The notes beneath the pieces were generated by a model. It was not told the DNA's origin and made no database searches. It saw nothing but the letters and a program-made list of their open reading frames with translations. From NCBI GenBank assembly GCA_964555295.1, contig CAZKRL010000001.1, positions 62,001-126,000 of the forward strand: a DNA stretch of 64,000 nucleotides, read 5' to 3'. The first letter of the stretch is position 1, and each line of letters opens with the position of its first letter. The position numbers and the translations under genes were made by a program. Below are positions 53,994 to 62,211 of the stretch, in pieces. This DNA is from CAZKRL01 sp964555295 (GTDB lineage Bacteria; Bacteroidota; Bacteroidia; Flavobacteriales_D; Sanyastnellaceae).

Positions 53994-54296
53994 TTAGCAG
54001 GTACGGCATTCCGGACATTCGGCGATGCCACCCTCTAGCGTATACAAATTCGCAAAGCCATACTTAGCACAGAGGTGATAAACAGCGGCTTTAGAACGCT
54101 TGCCAGAATTGCAATGAATTACTACCGGAATATCGCGGGGTATTTTGTTCATCGAATCTTCCAGGAACTCCATAGGGATGCACTCACCGCCCATTGATTC
54201 GCTCTCTGCTTCATAGAGTTCGCGAATATCAATCAGTTTAAACGGTTTACCTGATTGCGACCAATCCTGCATTTCTGAGCAGCTTAGCGTATTCAT
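53994..54296 (-). CDS. Single-domain rhodanese with C-terminal CxxCxxC
   Basis: 100 residues. The rhodanese fold is complete: LIDIRELYEAESESMGG (CH2A-like) and the active loop HCNSGKRS with catalytic Cys near residue 72, then TLEGGIAE. After the fold the protein ends in ECPECRTC, a CxxCxxC motif not usual for GlpE-type proteins and perhaps a sulfur relay or metal site. Its start overlaps the comA stop by four bases (ATGA). Rhodanese action on thiosulfate releases sulfite, which ComA consumes; the link is inferred. Confidence 0.88.
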   Translation of the reverse strand: MNTLSCSEMQDWSQSGKPFKLIDIRELYEAESESMGGECIPMEFLEDSMNKIPRDIPVVIHCNSGKRSKAAVYHLCAKYGFANLYTLEGGIAECPECRTC

Positions 54297-55078
54297 GGTT
54301 TATACTTGGTAACAATATCAGCGGGCAGGTTTTGGAAAAAGGTATCGCCTCGAAGTCCTTGGCGTAAACACTCCAAAGGAATTACCTCATTTTCGGCGAT
54401 GTTTCCCAAATTCACATTCGCCCCAAACTGTTGAATGAAATACGCTTGTTGCGCTTTCTTAGGAGCTTCCCAAATGATGTTTTCGACCTTCACATTCTTG
54501 ATGATACGATTGATGAGCATCACGTGTGCTTGACCGCTGGGCCGATAAATACCTACCGTTCCGCTCTCGCGGGCTTCAGCAATCACCTTCCACGAACCCG
54601 CTTCTAATTCCTTTTGCATCATCTTGATCCATTTACTGGGCGAGATGAGAATGCCTTCTTCTTTCGAACCTACCTCGGAGAGGACTTTGAAATTTTTGGC
54701 ATATTGACGAATGATTTCGCACTTCGTATCGTGCGGTAAACTGATACTTCCGTCGCTAACCTCTATGGTATTAACACCAATGCCGGCGATATATTTCTCG
54801 AAATCCTTGTGCTGGCCACGCGCATAAAAAGCCTCGAACAGCGTACCACCCACGTATACATCGATGCCGTGCGACATGATAAGCTTGACCTTCTCCTTGG
54901 TTTGTGGAGTAAATATGGAGGTGCCGAACCCCAGTTTAATGAGGTCAATATATGCTCCGCCACTCTCAAGCAAATCTTCTGTTTGCCGGATACTAAGACC
55001 TTTATCCATCACCATAGTAAGACCATGCCGTCTGGGTTTTTCCGGCCGGTCGGGCAAAAACTTAAGGGGTAATTTCAT
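54293..55078 (-). CDS. comA: Phosphosulfolactate synthase (ComA family)
   Basis: 261 residues. The TIM-barrel ComA family is recognised from HGLTMVMDKGLSIRQTEDLL, IDLIKLGFGTS, VYVGGTLFEAFYARGQ, TIEVSDGSISL and FKVLSEVGSKEEG. The enzyme joins sulfite to phosphoenolpyruvate to make phosphosulfolactate, first known from coenzyme M synthesis in methanogens. comB and comC are not in the window. In Bacteroidota the product might feed sulfolactate or cysteate for sulfonolipids, but this is inference. It is translationally coupled to the rhodanese and 19 bases after the TPR gene. Confidence 0.85.
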   Translation of the reverse strand: MKLPLKFLPDRPEKPRRHGLTMVMDKGLSIRQTEDLLESGGAYIDLIKLGFGTSIFTPQTKEKVKLIMSHGIDVYVGGTLFEAFYARGQHKDFEKYIAGIGVNTIEVSDGSISLPHDTKCEIIRQYAKNFKVLSEVGSKEEGILISPSKWIKMMQKELEAGSWKVIAEARESGTVGIYRPSGQAHVMLINRIIKNVKVENIIWEAPKKAQQAYFIQQFGANVNLGNIAENEVIPLECLRQGLRGDTFFQNLPADIVTKYKP

Positions 55079-55097
55079 GATTCAATTTTCCTAAATA

Positions 55098-56492
55098 TCA
55101 CTTCCATTTCATCAATGCGACTACTTCCGGATGATTGCAAAAATCAGGATGCATATCCTGAAGCTCATGCCATTCATCTTGAGAGCAGGGTGATGCAAGC
55201 TGCAACGTTGTCAAGCAATCAGCCATTTGATTCCTCAAGAAATAAAAGGCCGACTTGCGTATGATGAGCACATTACACTCCGCGAGTTCTTGCATTCCTT
55301 CTTCCAGGATTTGCATCGCTCTGTTGAAGTCATTGATGTGCATATAATACTCCGACACATCAAGAAACATGTCTGCACTGTGTCTGTGAAAGGTTAGCAA
55401 TGCCTCAATGGTATCGAGAGCACGCTTATTATCTGCCTTGCGAGTAACAATATCTAACTTGAACAGCAAGTAATCCGTGTTGTCCGGATCCATTACCATC
55501 GCCTTGTCGATAAAGGTAATTCCTTCTTCCGACTTACCCTGAAGATCCAGCGTTAATCCTATCCCCAGGTATGCATCTGCGTATGACTCATCAGCGCCGA
55601 TACTTTTACGATAGTAGAAAATGGCCTTGTCAAACTCTTGAAGCTTTTCGAAACATTCTCCGATGTGACAAAAAACGTGGGCTTGAGGTGGCTCATAAGC
55701 GTATGTCTCTTCAAAAACACGAATGGAGTCTAAGTAGTTTTCTTGCTTGAAAAGGCAATGCGCCTTGTTGTAATAAGCCGGGGTGAAATCCTCCTGGATT
55801 GCAATGCAATAATCATATGCCTCTATCGCTGACACTACCTGATCACTGCTTTGCAGCGCGTTACCCAAGTTGTACCAGGCAGCATAACTGTATGGATCTA
55901 TATCCGTCAACTTACTGAAGTACTCAACGCTCTCTGCAGCACCGCCCAAATTTTCAAATACAAATGCAAGCTCATGCAACAGCATTTCATTGTCACCAAA
56001 CTTCTGAATGGCTTCTTTCAAAACATCTTTTGCTTTATCGAAGCGACTCATGTTTTCATATTCAAATGCCATTTCGAGGTAGATCTCAGCATCGTTTTCG
56101 CCGCTACTGAAAGAGAGTGCTTCTCTCAAGTATTTGATCGACTTCTGATGCTCTCTCTGCTGACTGTATACTGAGGCAAGAGTGAGACAGAGCTCTTCAG
56201 ATTTTTCAATCTTTTCTATCTTCTTGAGTCGCTGGATACCTTGTGTAATTCTGCCTAGACTGAGCAATGCCTGCGCCTCCTTCAACATTAACATGTGATT
56301 GAGCGGGTAAATACTCAAACCAAATTCCACTACGGTAAGCAGACTCGTGAAATCACCATTTTCACCATAAAAATCAATGATTTCTTCCAATTCATCAGCA
56401 TCAAAAAAAGCCCTCCGGTTTTGTTGCATCATTTGCTCAAACCGAGCAACCAGTTCTTGACAACGAGGATTGAATGGATTTTGGTTTTCCAT
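55098..56492 (-). CDS. Tetratricopeptide-repeat protein
   Basis: 464 residues from the ATG at 56492 (TTG at 56513 also possible). After ~40 residues it is built of about ten TPR units, seen as helix pairs with the W/L-G-Y/F-A-P spacing (for example YAAWYNLGNALQSSDQVVSA, PAYYNKAHCLFKQENYLDSI, YADAYLGIGLTLDLQGKSEE). It has no signal peptide or membrane segment, so it is probably a cytoplasmic scaffold. Cytosolic TPR proteins of this length are widespread in Bacteroidota; the partner is unknown. Confidence 0.88.
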   Translation of the reverse strand: MENQNPFNPRCQELVARFEQMMQQNRRAFFDADELEEIIDFYGENGDFTSLLTVVEFGLSIYPLNHMLMLKEAQALLSLGRITQGIQRLKKIEKIEKSEELCLTLASVYSQQREHQKSIKYLREALSFSSGENDAEIYLEMAFEYENMSRFDKAKDVLKEAIQKFGDNEMLLHELAFVFENLGGAAESVEYFSKLTDIDPYSYAAWYNLGNALQSSDQVVSAIEAYDYCIAIQEDFTPAYYNKAHCLFKQENYLDSIRVFEETYAYEPPQAHVFCHIGECFEKLQEFDKAIFYYRKSIGADESYADAYLGIGLTLDLQGKSEEGITFIDKAMVMDPDNTDYLLFKLDIVTRKADNKRALDTIEALLTFHRHSADMFLDVSEYYMHINDFNRAMQILEEGMQELAECNVLIIRKSAFYFLRNQMADCLTTLQLASPCSQDEWHELQDMHPDFCNHPEVVALMKWK

Positions 56493-56542
56493 TGGGTTTG
56501 TTTGGTCGCCCAAAATTACGGATTTTAATACAGCTGAATCTT

Positions 56543-57187
56543 CTAATATTTCAACCAGTAGTAGATCAGCTTAACACACTCATTGTTGGCCATGATCAAG
56601 CCCTCTTCACTCGACCACCAGTTATCCGGTGTATAGTCTACAGCCGATGCACCATGGAAACAAATATCGATATCGGCATCTTTGAATTTCTCTTCAAACA
56701 CGCCACGCACACGCCGCAAATGCAAGACACTTGAGATAATGGTGATATCATGGAAATTATGTTGCTTGCAATAATTCAAAATTTCTTCCGACTCATCCAT
56801 GGTGCTGTGTGAGTTCATGAGAGTGTCGATTTGTGCGGCAGGAACTCCGAGACGTGTCATATACTCTTTGGTGAGCCGCGCCTCTTCCAGCTCCAAGCCC
56901 AAACATCTGACTTGGTATGAATAATTGCCTCCTGATGCAACGAATTTATGCTCGGGGTATTTCAGAAAAATCTGATAACCTGCTCCACCCCGCTCAAAGC
57001 TATTGCCGCCTAACACGAAACAAGCCTCGGTTGCTCGCAACTCATCTTCAGCTGCAAGCCATCTGCCAAGTCCACGCATGAGCGGATTCTTAAACACCAA
57101 CAACATCATCATTACAGCCGCTAAAACCGAAGGAATGATGAATCTCTTCCGTTTGTAAAAAGGCACTACTTTCTCAACTTTACCCAT
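56543..57187 (-). CDS. SanA/ElyC/YdcF-family (DUF218) membrane protein
   Basis: 214 residues. One N-terminal membrane helix at about 16-32 (IIPSVLAAVMMMLLVF), then a DUF218 Rossmann-like domain: ACFVLGGNSFERGGAGYQIF, FVASGGNYSYQ, EARLTKEYMTRLGVPAAQI, HSTMDESEEI and ISSVLHLRRV. The family includes SanA and ElyC, linked to cell-envelope integrity and undecaprenyl-phosphate-dependent steps, but the biochemistry is poorly known. It overlaps the 3' end of the substrate-binding-protein gene by 22 bases. Confidence 0.85.
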   Translation of the reverse strand: MGKVEKVVPFYKRKRFIIPSVLAAVMMMLLVFKNPLMRGLGRWLAAEDELRATEACFVLGGNSFERGGAGYQIFLKYPEHKFVASGGNYSYQVRCLGLELEEARLTKEYMTRLGVPAAQIDTLMNSHSTMDESEEILNYCKQHNFHDITIISSVLHLRRVRGVFEEKFKDADIDICFHGASAVDYTPDNWWSSEEGLIMANNECVKLIYYWLKY

Positions 57188-58035
57188 GGTGCAAAAATGT
57201 GATGATGATCGAAATGAATTTGTGTCGATAGTAATTTTCCAATAGCATCGGTTGCCAGTGAGAAACTACGATTATCCACTTCCAAACCTAGATTCCACTG
57301 GTTGTATTGCAGCCATTCTCTCGCTTCGGAAATGGTCATTTCAAATCTCTTGCTAAGGTGAATTACACTGGCGTTATCCTGCTTGAAACGAATACACTCT
57401 TCGGCCATGATTTGTAGGAGCTTGAGAACTGACTCTTTCTTTTTCTCCAGTGCCTCCTCACTCATCACTAACAAAAAACTACTCCAAGGCGCAGCAAATT
57501 TGCCCACTTGTCGGAAATGCCCGCTTTGCACGAATGGTCTTGCCATATACTGCTCCCAATAGAAAAAATCTGATGCGCCGGCACTGAGTTGCTCGGCTGC
57601 ACCCGGCAGGCTATTTACCACATCGAATTGATCTTCACGCAATGGACTGCCGCATTCCAAAGCATGTATCGACGGCATCAAATGTGAGCCAGATCCCAAT
57701 CGCGATACAGCAAATTTGTTGGATGCGGTGAAGTTGACTTCCTTATGGGAGGATGTTGCACCCGTGTATATTCCCCAAGGCAGCGGGGTTTCAATGTACA
57801 CCTTGGCCAGTCTTGCACGAAGGCCGTGATGTACAGCACTCACAAAACCTTCCGTAAGTAAAATGGCCAAATCCAATTCTCCTGCATTCAGCGCAGCAGT
57901 CATAGCACCCGTGCCGCCCGCGTAAACAGTCCAAGAAACATCAAGTCCGGCAGAAGAAAAAATATCTCGCTCTGCAGCGAGTTGCCAGGGTAAATTGTAA
58001 TGTTCGGGAACACCGCCGATACTGATTCTTGCCAT
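57166..58035 (-). CDS. Substrate-binding-protein-like protein without signal peptide
   Basis: 289 residues from the ATG at 58035, two bases after the VWA-type gene; a longer frame from 58113 would overlap that gene heavily. The type II periplasmic-binding fold is clear: ARISIGGVPEHYNLPWQLAA, GTGAMTAALNAGELDLAIL, VSRLGSGSHLMPSIHA and YWEQYMARPFV, as in NMT1/THI5/SsuA-like proteins. There is no signal peptide or lipobox, so it should be cytoplasmic. No permease or ATPase is nearby. It may be an enzyme or sensor derived from a binding protein; the ligand is unknown. Confidence 0.8.
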   Translation of the reverse strand: MARISIGGVPEHYNLPWQLAAERDIFSSAGLDVSWTVYAGGTGAMTAALNAGELDLAILLTEGFVSAVHHGLRARLAKVYIETPLPWGIYTGATSSHKEVNFTASNKFAVSRLGSGSHLMPSIHALECGSPLREDQFDVVNSLPGAAEQLSAGASDFFYWEQYMARPFVQSGHFRQVGKFAAPWSSFLLVMSEEALEKKKESVLKLLQIMAEECIRFKQDNASVIHLSKRFEMTISEAREWLQYNQWNLGLEVDNRSFSLATDAIGKLLSTQIHFDHHHIFAPWVKLRK

Positions 58036-58037
58036 GC

Positions 58038-60122
58038 TCAATACGTTCCTGCTCTTTTTCTGAGCAGCCATTCGGCAGATAAAAACAGCATGATGATCAG
58101 CATCCACCACCACATATCGATGAACTCGTCGAGATGCTTCTCTTCATAGGTCACGGGAACAATGTCCTTGCGGGCAGAGAGTGCTTGTTTGAGAGCGTCC
58201 AATTCTGATGGGTAATACCGGGCGCCATCATGTTGCGCAGCCAACAATCCAAGAATGTGATGATCGGCTGTTGTGTTAATGTATTCTGCAATCTCTGCGC
58301 TAATACTGAACTGACCGCGCTCGGTAAGTTGATTTCTGCCATCGAATGTAGTGGCTATGTAATCATACTGACCTGAGGGAAATTGTCCTGCATTCAACCT
58401 ATAAAGCGATGCATCCGGTGAGAAGATGTAATTGAACTCCTCGCCGTTTTCATTCTTAATCACCATGTTTACTTCACGATCGGTGACGGGCTGATAACTC
58501 TCATTGTAAAGCTCAGCACGAAAAATAATGTTCTCACCCTCCTTGAATTTTCTTTTGGAATCAACGCGAAACAAACTCTTGTCTTTCTTGGCAGTCAGCA
58601 GCTGCACCACTCCCGCGATCAGAGCATTAAAGGGTTCATGAGTCTCGGAACGCTGAAACGAAGCCAATCTCCAGCGCCACATACCCTCACCACAAACAAT
58701 TCCTGTGAGCTTATCAGCATTCCCCGTAAAGGCGATCAGGGGTTCACGTGTTTCCATATTTCCGGCACGCGCAGCAATCATCACCGAAGATCCCGCAGCA
58801 AGTTGGAGGTTGCCAAATGGCACGGTGAGCGGAGGAACGATACTCATCATTGCCCGGGTTTCTTCAGTGCAAGTAAAAAGGTTGAACTCAGAGGAAACCG
58901 CACCGTATTGATCTATTGTCTTACCGTTGTAGCCGTTTAATTGAATGCCCAGTTGAAGGGAGTTGAAGGTTTGTAAATCTGTTGCATTGCCCCAAACAAA
59001 TAAGGAAGGTATTTCTAGCGCGCGTGCATTCTCAATAAAACTCATTCCAAACTTTCCTGCAGAGGGCAACTGATGGAAAATGATCATGCTATATCCCTCC
59101 AGTTTCACATCATCATCTGAGGCCAGTTGAATCTCACACTCATAATTCTCATTGGCGTTGATGGCATCACTCAGCGCTCGCATATCAGGATGTGGTGATG
59201 ATCCCAGTACTAGAATTTTCTCTCTGCCATCGAGAACATCGATGAAAACATCAAAAACATTATTGAGATAAGTGACTTCATCTTGCACACGCTCGATTTC
59301 TACTCGCACCTTTTGAACGCCCTCTTTTTCAGCATCGCAGATAAAGGAAGCCGAGCCAATGAAAATCTCGCGATCGGGAGTGATGGTTTCATTAAACACT
59401 TCACGGCCATTGTGAGAGGCCTTGACGCGTATAGTTTCTCCTTGCATTTTCTGGCAGGCATATTGGACTTTTACCGGAAAGCGATTACCCAAGTATGCAA
59501 TCCTATTGCATGAAACATCGTTGATGATGTTGTCGCGCTTGCGGATGGTATCACCCAAAGCCAGCGTATAGATGGGTGCCTTCACTGCCGACAATGCACT
59601 CACGGGATCGGTGCCGCGATTGTACAATCCGTCGGATGCAATGATCAACGCCCCCAGATTTCTGCCAGCATATCTCGTTTCCAACGCTTCAGCAAGAGAA
59701 GAAAAATCCGTTTGACCTTCGCTGAAATTCATACTTCCTGAAAGCTGTGAAACCGTGTCACCAAACGTGATCACATCCACTTGCACATCCTCACCGAAGT
59801 CAGAAAAATTTTGAATCAGTTGCGGGTAATTTTCTTTGAGAAAAGTTGAATCCTTTGAGGCCGCAAGCGAAGCACTGTTGTCTTGAGCAATGACGATGAT
59901 GGGTTTCTCTTCGGTATAACTAAAATGCCTTAACATCGGACGAAGCAAGAGCATCGCGATGAGCGTAACCGAAATAAATCTGAGAACTCCGAGACCTGTT
60001 GCGAGAGGCGCTCCATAGTTCCGATTGAAACGATCTTTGAAGTACAGAGCACCCGCATAAGCAATCCCCGCGAAGACGCAAAGAATAATTAACCAGCCGG
60101 GAGCTTCGGTAATAAGGGTCAT
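58038..60122 (-). CDS. Large VWA-like membrane protein (BatA/DUF4159-type)
   Basis: 694 residues. Two membrane helices at the start (about 8-27, 42-62), a long extracytoplasmic part, and a final helix (about 670-685, WWWMLIIMLFLSAEWLL). A von Willebrand A-type region starts at about 75 (PIIVIAQDNSASL ... GALIIASDGLYNRGTDPVSA) with a DxSxS-like site, followed by a glutamine-amidotransferase-like fold (ILVLGSSPHPDMRALSDAIN, MIIFHQLPSAG). Similar paired-helix proteins are frequent in Bacteroidota and have no proven role. It follows fabG by 12 bases and overlaps nothing upstream. Confidence 0.82.
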   Translation of the reverse strand: MTLITEAPGWLIILCVFAGIAYAGALYFKDRFNRNYGAPLATGLGVLRFISVTLIAMLLLRPMLRHFSYTEEKPIIVIAQDNSASLAASKDSTFLKENYPQLIQNFSDFGEDVQVDVITFGDTVSQLSGSMNFSEGQTDFSSLAEALETRYAGRNLGALIIASDGLYNRGTDPVSALSAVKAPIYTLALGDTIRKRDNIINDVSCNRIAYLGNRFPVKVQYACQKMQGETIRVKASHNGREVFNETITPDREIFIGSASFICDAEKEGVQKVRVEIERVQDEVTYLNNVFDVFIDVLDGREKILVLGSSPHPDMRALSDAINANENYECEIQLASDDDVKLEGYSMIIFHQLPSAGKFGMSFIENARALEIPSLFVWGNATDLQTFNSLQLGIQLNGYNGKTIDQYGAVSSEFNLFTCTEETRAMMSIVPPLTVPFGNLQLAAGSSVMIAARAGNMETREPLIAFTGNADKLTGIVCGEGMWRWRLASFQRSETHEPFNALIAGVVQLLTAKKDKSLFRVDSKRKFKEGENIIFRAELYNESYQPVTDREVNMVIKNENGEEFNYIFSPDASLYRLNAGQFPSGQYDYIATTFDGRNQLTERGQFSISAEIAEYINTTADHHILGLLAAQHDGARYYPSELDALKQALSARKDIVPVTYEEKHLDEFIDMWWWMLIIMLFLSAEWLLRKRAGTY

Positions 60123-60134
60123 GTTGAATAGGAA

Positions 60135-60881
60135 TTACATCAACATACCGCCACAAACATGCAACGTTTGTCCTGTGATGTACGAACTCATATCAGAGGC
60201 TAGAAACAGGGTTGTATTGGCCACATCATCACCTGAACCTCCGCGCTTGAGAGGTATGGCATCGCGCCATTGTTGCACCACTTTTTCATCCAATGCTCCG
60301 GTCATTTCGGTTTCGATAAATCCAGGAGCAATCGCATTACAGCGAATATTTCTTGAACCCAACTCTGCCGCAACACTCTTGGTGAATCCAATGATGCCGG
60401 CCTTGGAGGCAGCATAGTTGGATTGACCTGCATTGCCTTTAACACCCACTACGGAGCTCATGTTGATGATACTGCCTGAACGTGCTTTGAGCATGGGCTT
60501 AATCACCGCTTTGGTAAGATTAAAAACAGATTTGAGGTTCACTTTCATGATCTCATCCCAGTGCTCCTCGCTCATACGCATCAGGAGATTATCGCGGGTG
60601 ATACCAGCATTGTTGACCAATATATCTACAGTAGAAAATTCTGCAACGGCAGCATCTACCAATTCATGCGCCGCAGCAAAGTCTGAGGCATCGCTTTTAA
60701 ACCCTTTCGCAACGCCACCGGCCGATTGAATCTCGGCAATCAGCTGTTGAGCCTTCTCTTCACTGCTTGCATAGGTGAATACCACACGCGCGCCTTGTTG
60801 AGCAAACTTAACGGCAATCGAGCGACCAATACCACGTGTTGCGCCAGTTACAATCGCAACTTTTCCTTCGAGTAATTTCAT
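60135..60881 (-). CDS. fabG: 3-oxoacyl-ACP reductase
   Basis: 248 residues from the ATG at 60881. Short-chain dehydrogenase motifs: VTGATRGIGRSIAVKF (TGxxxGxG), DILVNNAGITRDNLLMRM (NNAG), and the Ser-Tyr-Lys triad in INMSSVVGVKGNAGQSNYAA and SKAGIIGFTKS. NAIAPGFIETEM and the C-terminal ITGQTLHVCGGMLM match FabG closely. It reduces 3-oxoacyl-ACP with NADPH in fatty-acid elongation. It sits in a minus-strand run with the Fe-S proteins and the VWA protein; no other fab gene is in the window. Confidence 0.93.
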   Translation of the reverse strand: MKLLEGKVAIVTGATRGIGRSIAVKFAQQGARVVFTYASSEEKAQQLIAEIQSAGGVAKGFKSDASDFAAAHELVDAAVAEFSTVDILVNNAGITRDNLLMRMSEEHWDEIMKVNLKSVFNLTKAVIKPMLKARSGSIINMSSVVGVKGNAGQSNYAASKAGIIGFTKSVAAELGSRNIRCNAIAPGFIETEMTGALDEKVVQQWRDAIPLKRGGSGDDVANTTLFLASDMSSYITGQTLHVCGGMLM

Positions 60882-60911
60882 GATTTCAATTTGTTGCAAA
60901 TGTCGTGGTTC

Positions 60912-61703
60912 TCACCCTTCATTGCCAAGCCGCTGATCGATGAGTTCTGCTACATCAAGCACTTTGATTTCGCTTTCGCGCTCAAAATGTTTTACCCCAT
61001 CGGTGAGCATGGTATTGCAAAACGGACATCCTGTAGCGATAACACGTGCACCCGTGGCGAGCGCATCTTCAGTTCGCGCTACATTGATTTCACCGCTGCC
61101 CTTCTCGGCTTCCTTAAACATTTGCGCGCCACCCGCACCACAACAAAGACCATTTTTTCGGCTGCGTTTCATCTCAGCCAGATCTGCATCGAGCGCAGCA
61201 ATCATCTCCCGTGGTGCTTCATAAACATCGTTGCCACGGCCGAGATAGCAGGGATCGTGAAAAGTGATTTTCTCACCCTTGTATGTATCACCATTCTTCA
61301 ACTTAAGTCTGCCTTCAGAGATGAGTGATGAAATCAATTGTGTGTGATGCACCACCTCATACTGACCACCCAGCGAAGGGTATTCATTTTTCAGAGTATT
61401 GAAACAATGCGGACAAGCTGTTACGATTTTTTTCACCTCATATGCATTCAATACCTGAATGTTTTGCATCGCCATCATTTGGGCAAGAAACTCATTGCCA
61501 GCCCGCTTTGCAGGATCACCAGTACAACTTTCTTCACTGCCCAATATAGCCGCCTTAACTCCGCAATGCTCGAGTATTCTGGCAACAGATCGTGTGATGC
61601 GTTTGGCGCGATCGTCGAAACTTCCTGCACAACCTACCCAAAAAAGGATTTCCGGTGATTCTCCTGCGGCCATACATTCGGCCATAGTTCTGATTCCTGT
61701 CAT
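60912..61703 (-). CDS. Cysteine-rich (CCG) Fe-S electron-transfer subunit, HdrD/LldE-like
   Basis: 263 residues from the ATG at 61703. Two CCG-type domains: FWVGCAGSFDDRAKR ... EESCTGDPAKRAGN ... ACPHCFNTLKNEY, then TFHDPCYLGRGNDVYEAP ... GLCCGAGGAQMF ... TGCPFCNTMLTDG. Such domains bind a noncubane Fe-S cluster or act on disulfides, as in heterodisulfide reductase, GlpC and LldE. It pairs with the membrane Fe-S subunit 63513-62212 upstream, separated by the HAD gene. The electron donor and acceptor are unknown; a quinone-linked oxidoreductase is inferred. Confidence 0.88.
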   Translation of the reverse strand: MTGIRTMAECMAAGESPEILFWVGCAGSFDDRAKRITRSVARILEHCGVKAAILGSEESCTGDPAKRAGNEFLAQMMAMQNIQVLNAYEVKKIVTACPHCFNTLKNEYPSLGGQYEVVHHTQLISSLISEGRLKLKNGDTYKGEKITFHDPCYLGRGNDVYEAPREMIAALDADLAEMKRSRKNGLCCGAGGAQMFKEAEKGSGEINVARTEDALATGARVIATGCPFCNTMLTDGVKHFERESEIKVLDVAELIDQRLGNEG

Positions 61704-61715
61704 TTGCAAAATGAA

Positions 61716-62132
61716 TTATTCTTTGAATACCTGAACCACCATGGGCCTTTCAACGAGGTCGGTAAATTTGCCCTTGTATCTCGTTGCACGCACCAGGTGA
61801 TTGTCGATCCAGTGATAGTTTCCGCCGCGGGGTTTTCCCAGTAGCAAGGTATGATAGCGAAAGCCCTGCTGTAGCAACCATCGCTCGGTAACCTCCCTGT
61901 GCGCTTCTGTGCGTGAGGTGAAGAAGCAGATTTGGTGACCCTCATCAAACCAACGATTGCATTGCTCGAGCGCATCGGGATAGACCGCTGCAGTGGCCAT
62001 GCGCTCGGGCTCTTCATTGGGGATGTCTTCACAAATGGTTCCATCGATATCGATGAGAAAGTTTTTAATGTTGGGCGGAAGCACCGGTGATACCGTCTTG
62101 CCGCCGTTTTCGGTTGTAATTAATTTATTCAT
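61716..62132 (-). CDS. Small HAD-superfamily phosphatase-like protein
   Basis: 138 residues from the ATG at 62132. HAD motifs are compact: I FLIDIDGTICED (Asp nucleophile and acid), II CFFTSRTEAH (Thr/Ser), III LLLGKPRGGNYHWIDNHLVR (Lys and Asp). No cap domain is evident. Relatives in Bacteroidota are often named phosphoheptose isomerase in databases, which the motifs here do not support. The substrate is unknown. It is sandwiched between the two Fe-S subunit genes, 12 bases before the CCG gene, suggesting a functional tie. Confidence 0.82.
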   Translation of the reverse strand: MNKLITTENGGKTVSPVLPPNIKNFLIDIDGTICEDIPNEEPERMATAAVYPDALEQCNRWFDEGHQICFFTSRTEAHREVTERWLLQQGFRYHTLLLGKPRGGNYHWIDNHLVRATRYKGKFTDLVERPMVVQVFKE

Positions 62133-62211
62133 AACTGTATTGAGCAGAGAAATTGAAAACTGAAAATGACCGAAGCTCATTAATCATTCACTTTCCATCT
62201 CGCTTTCCCAA

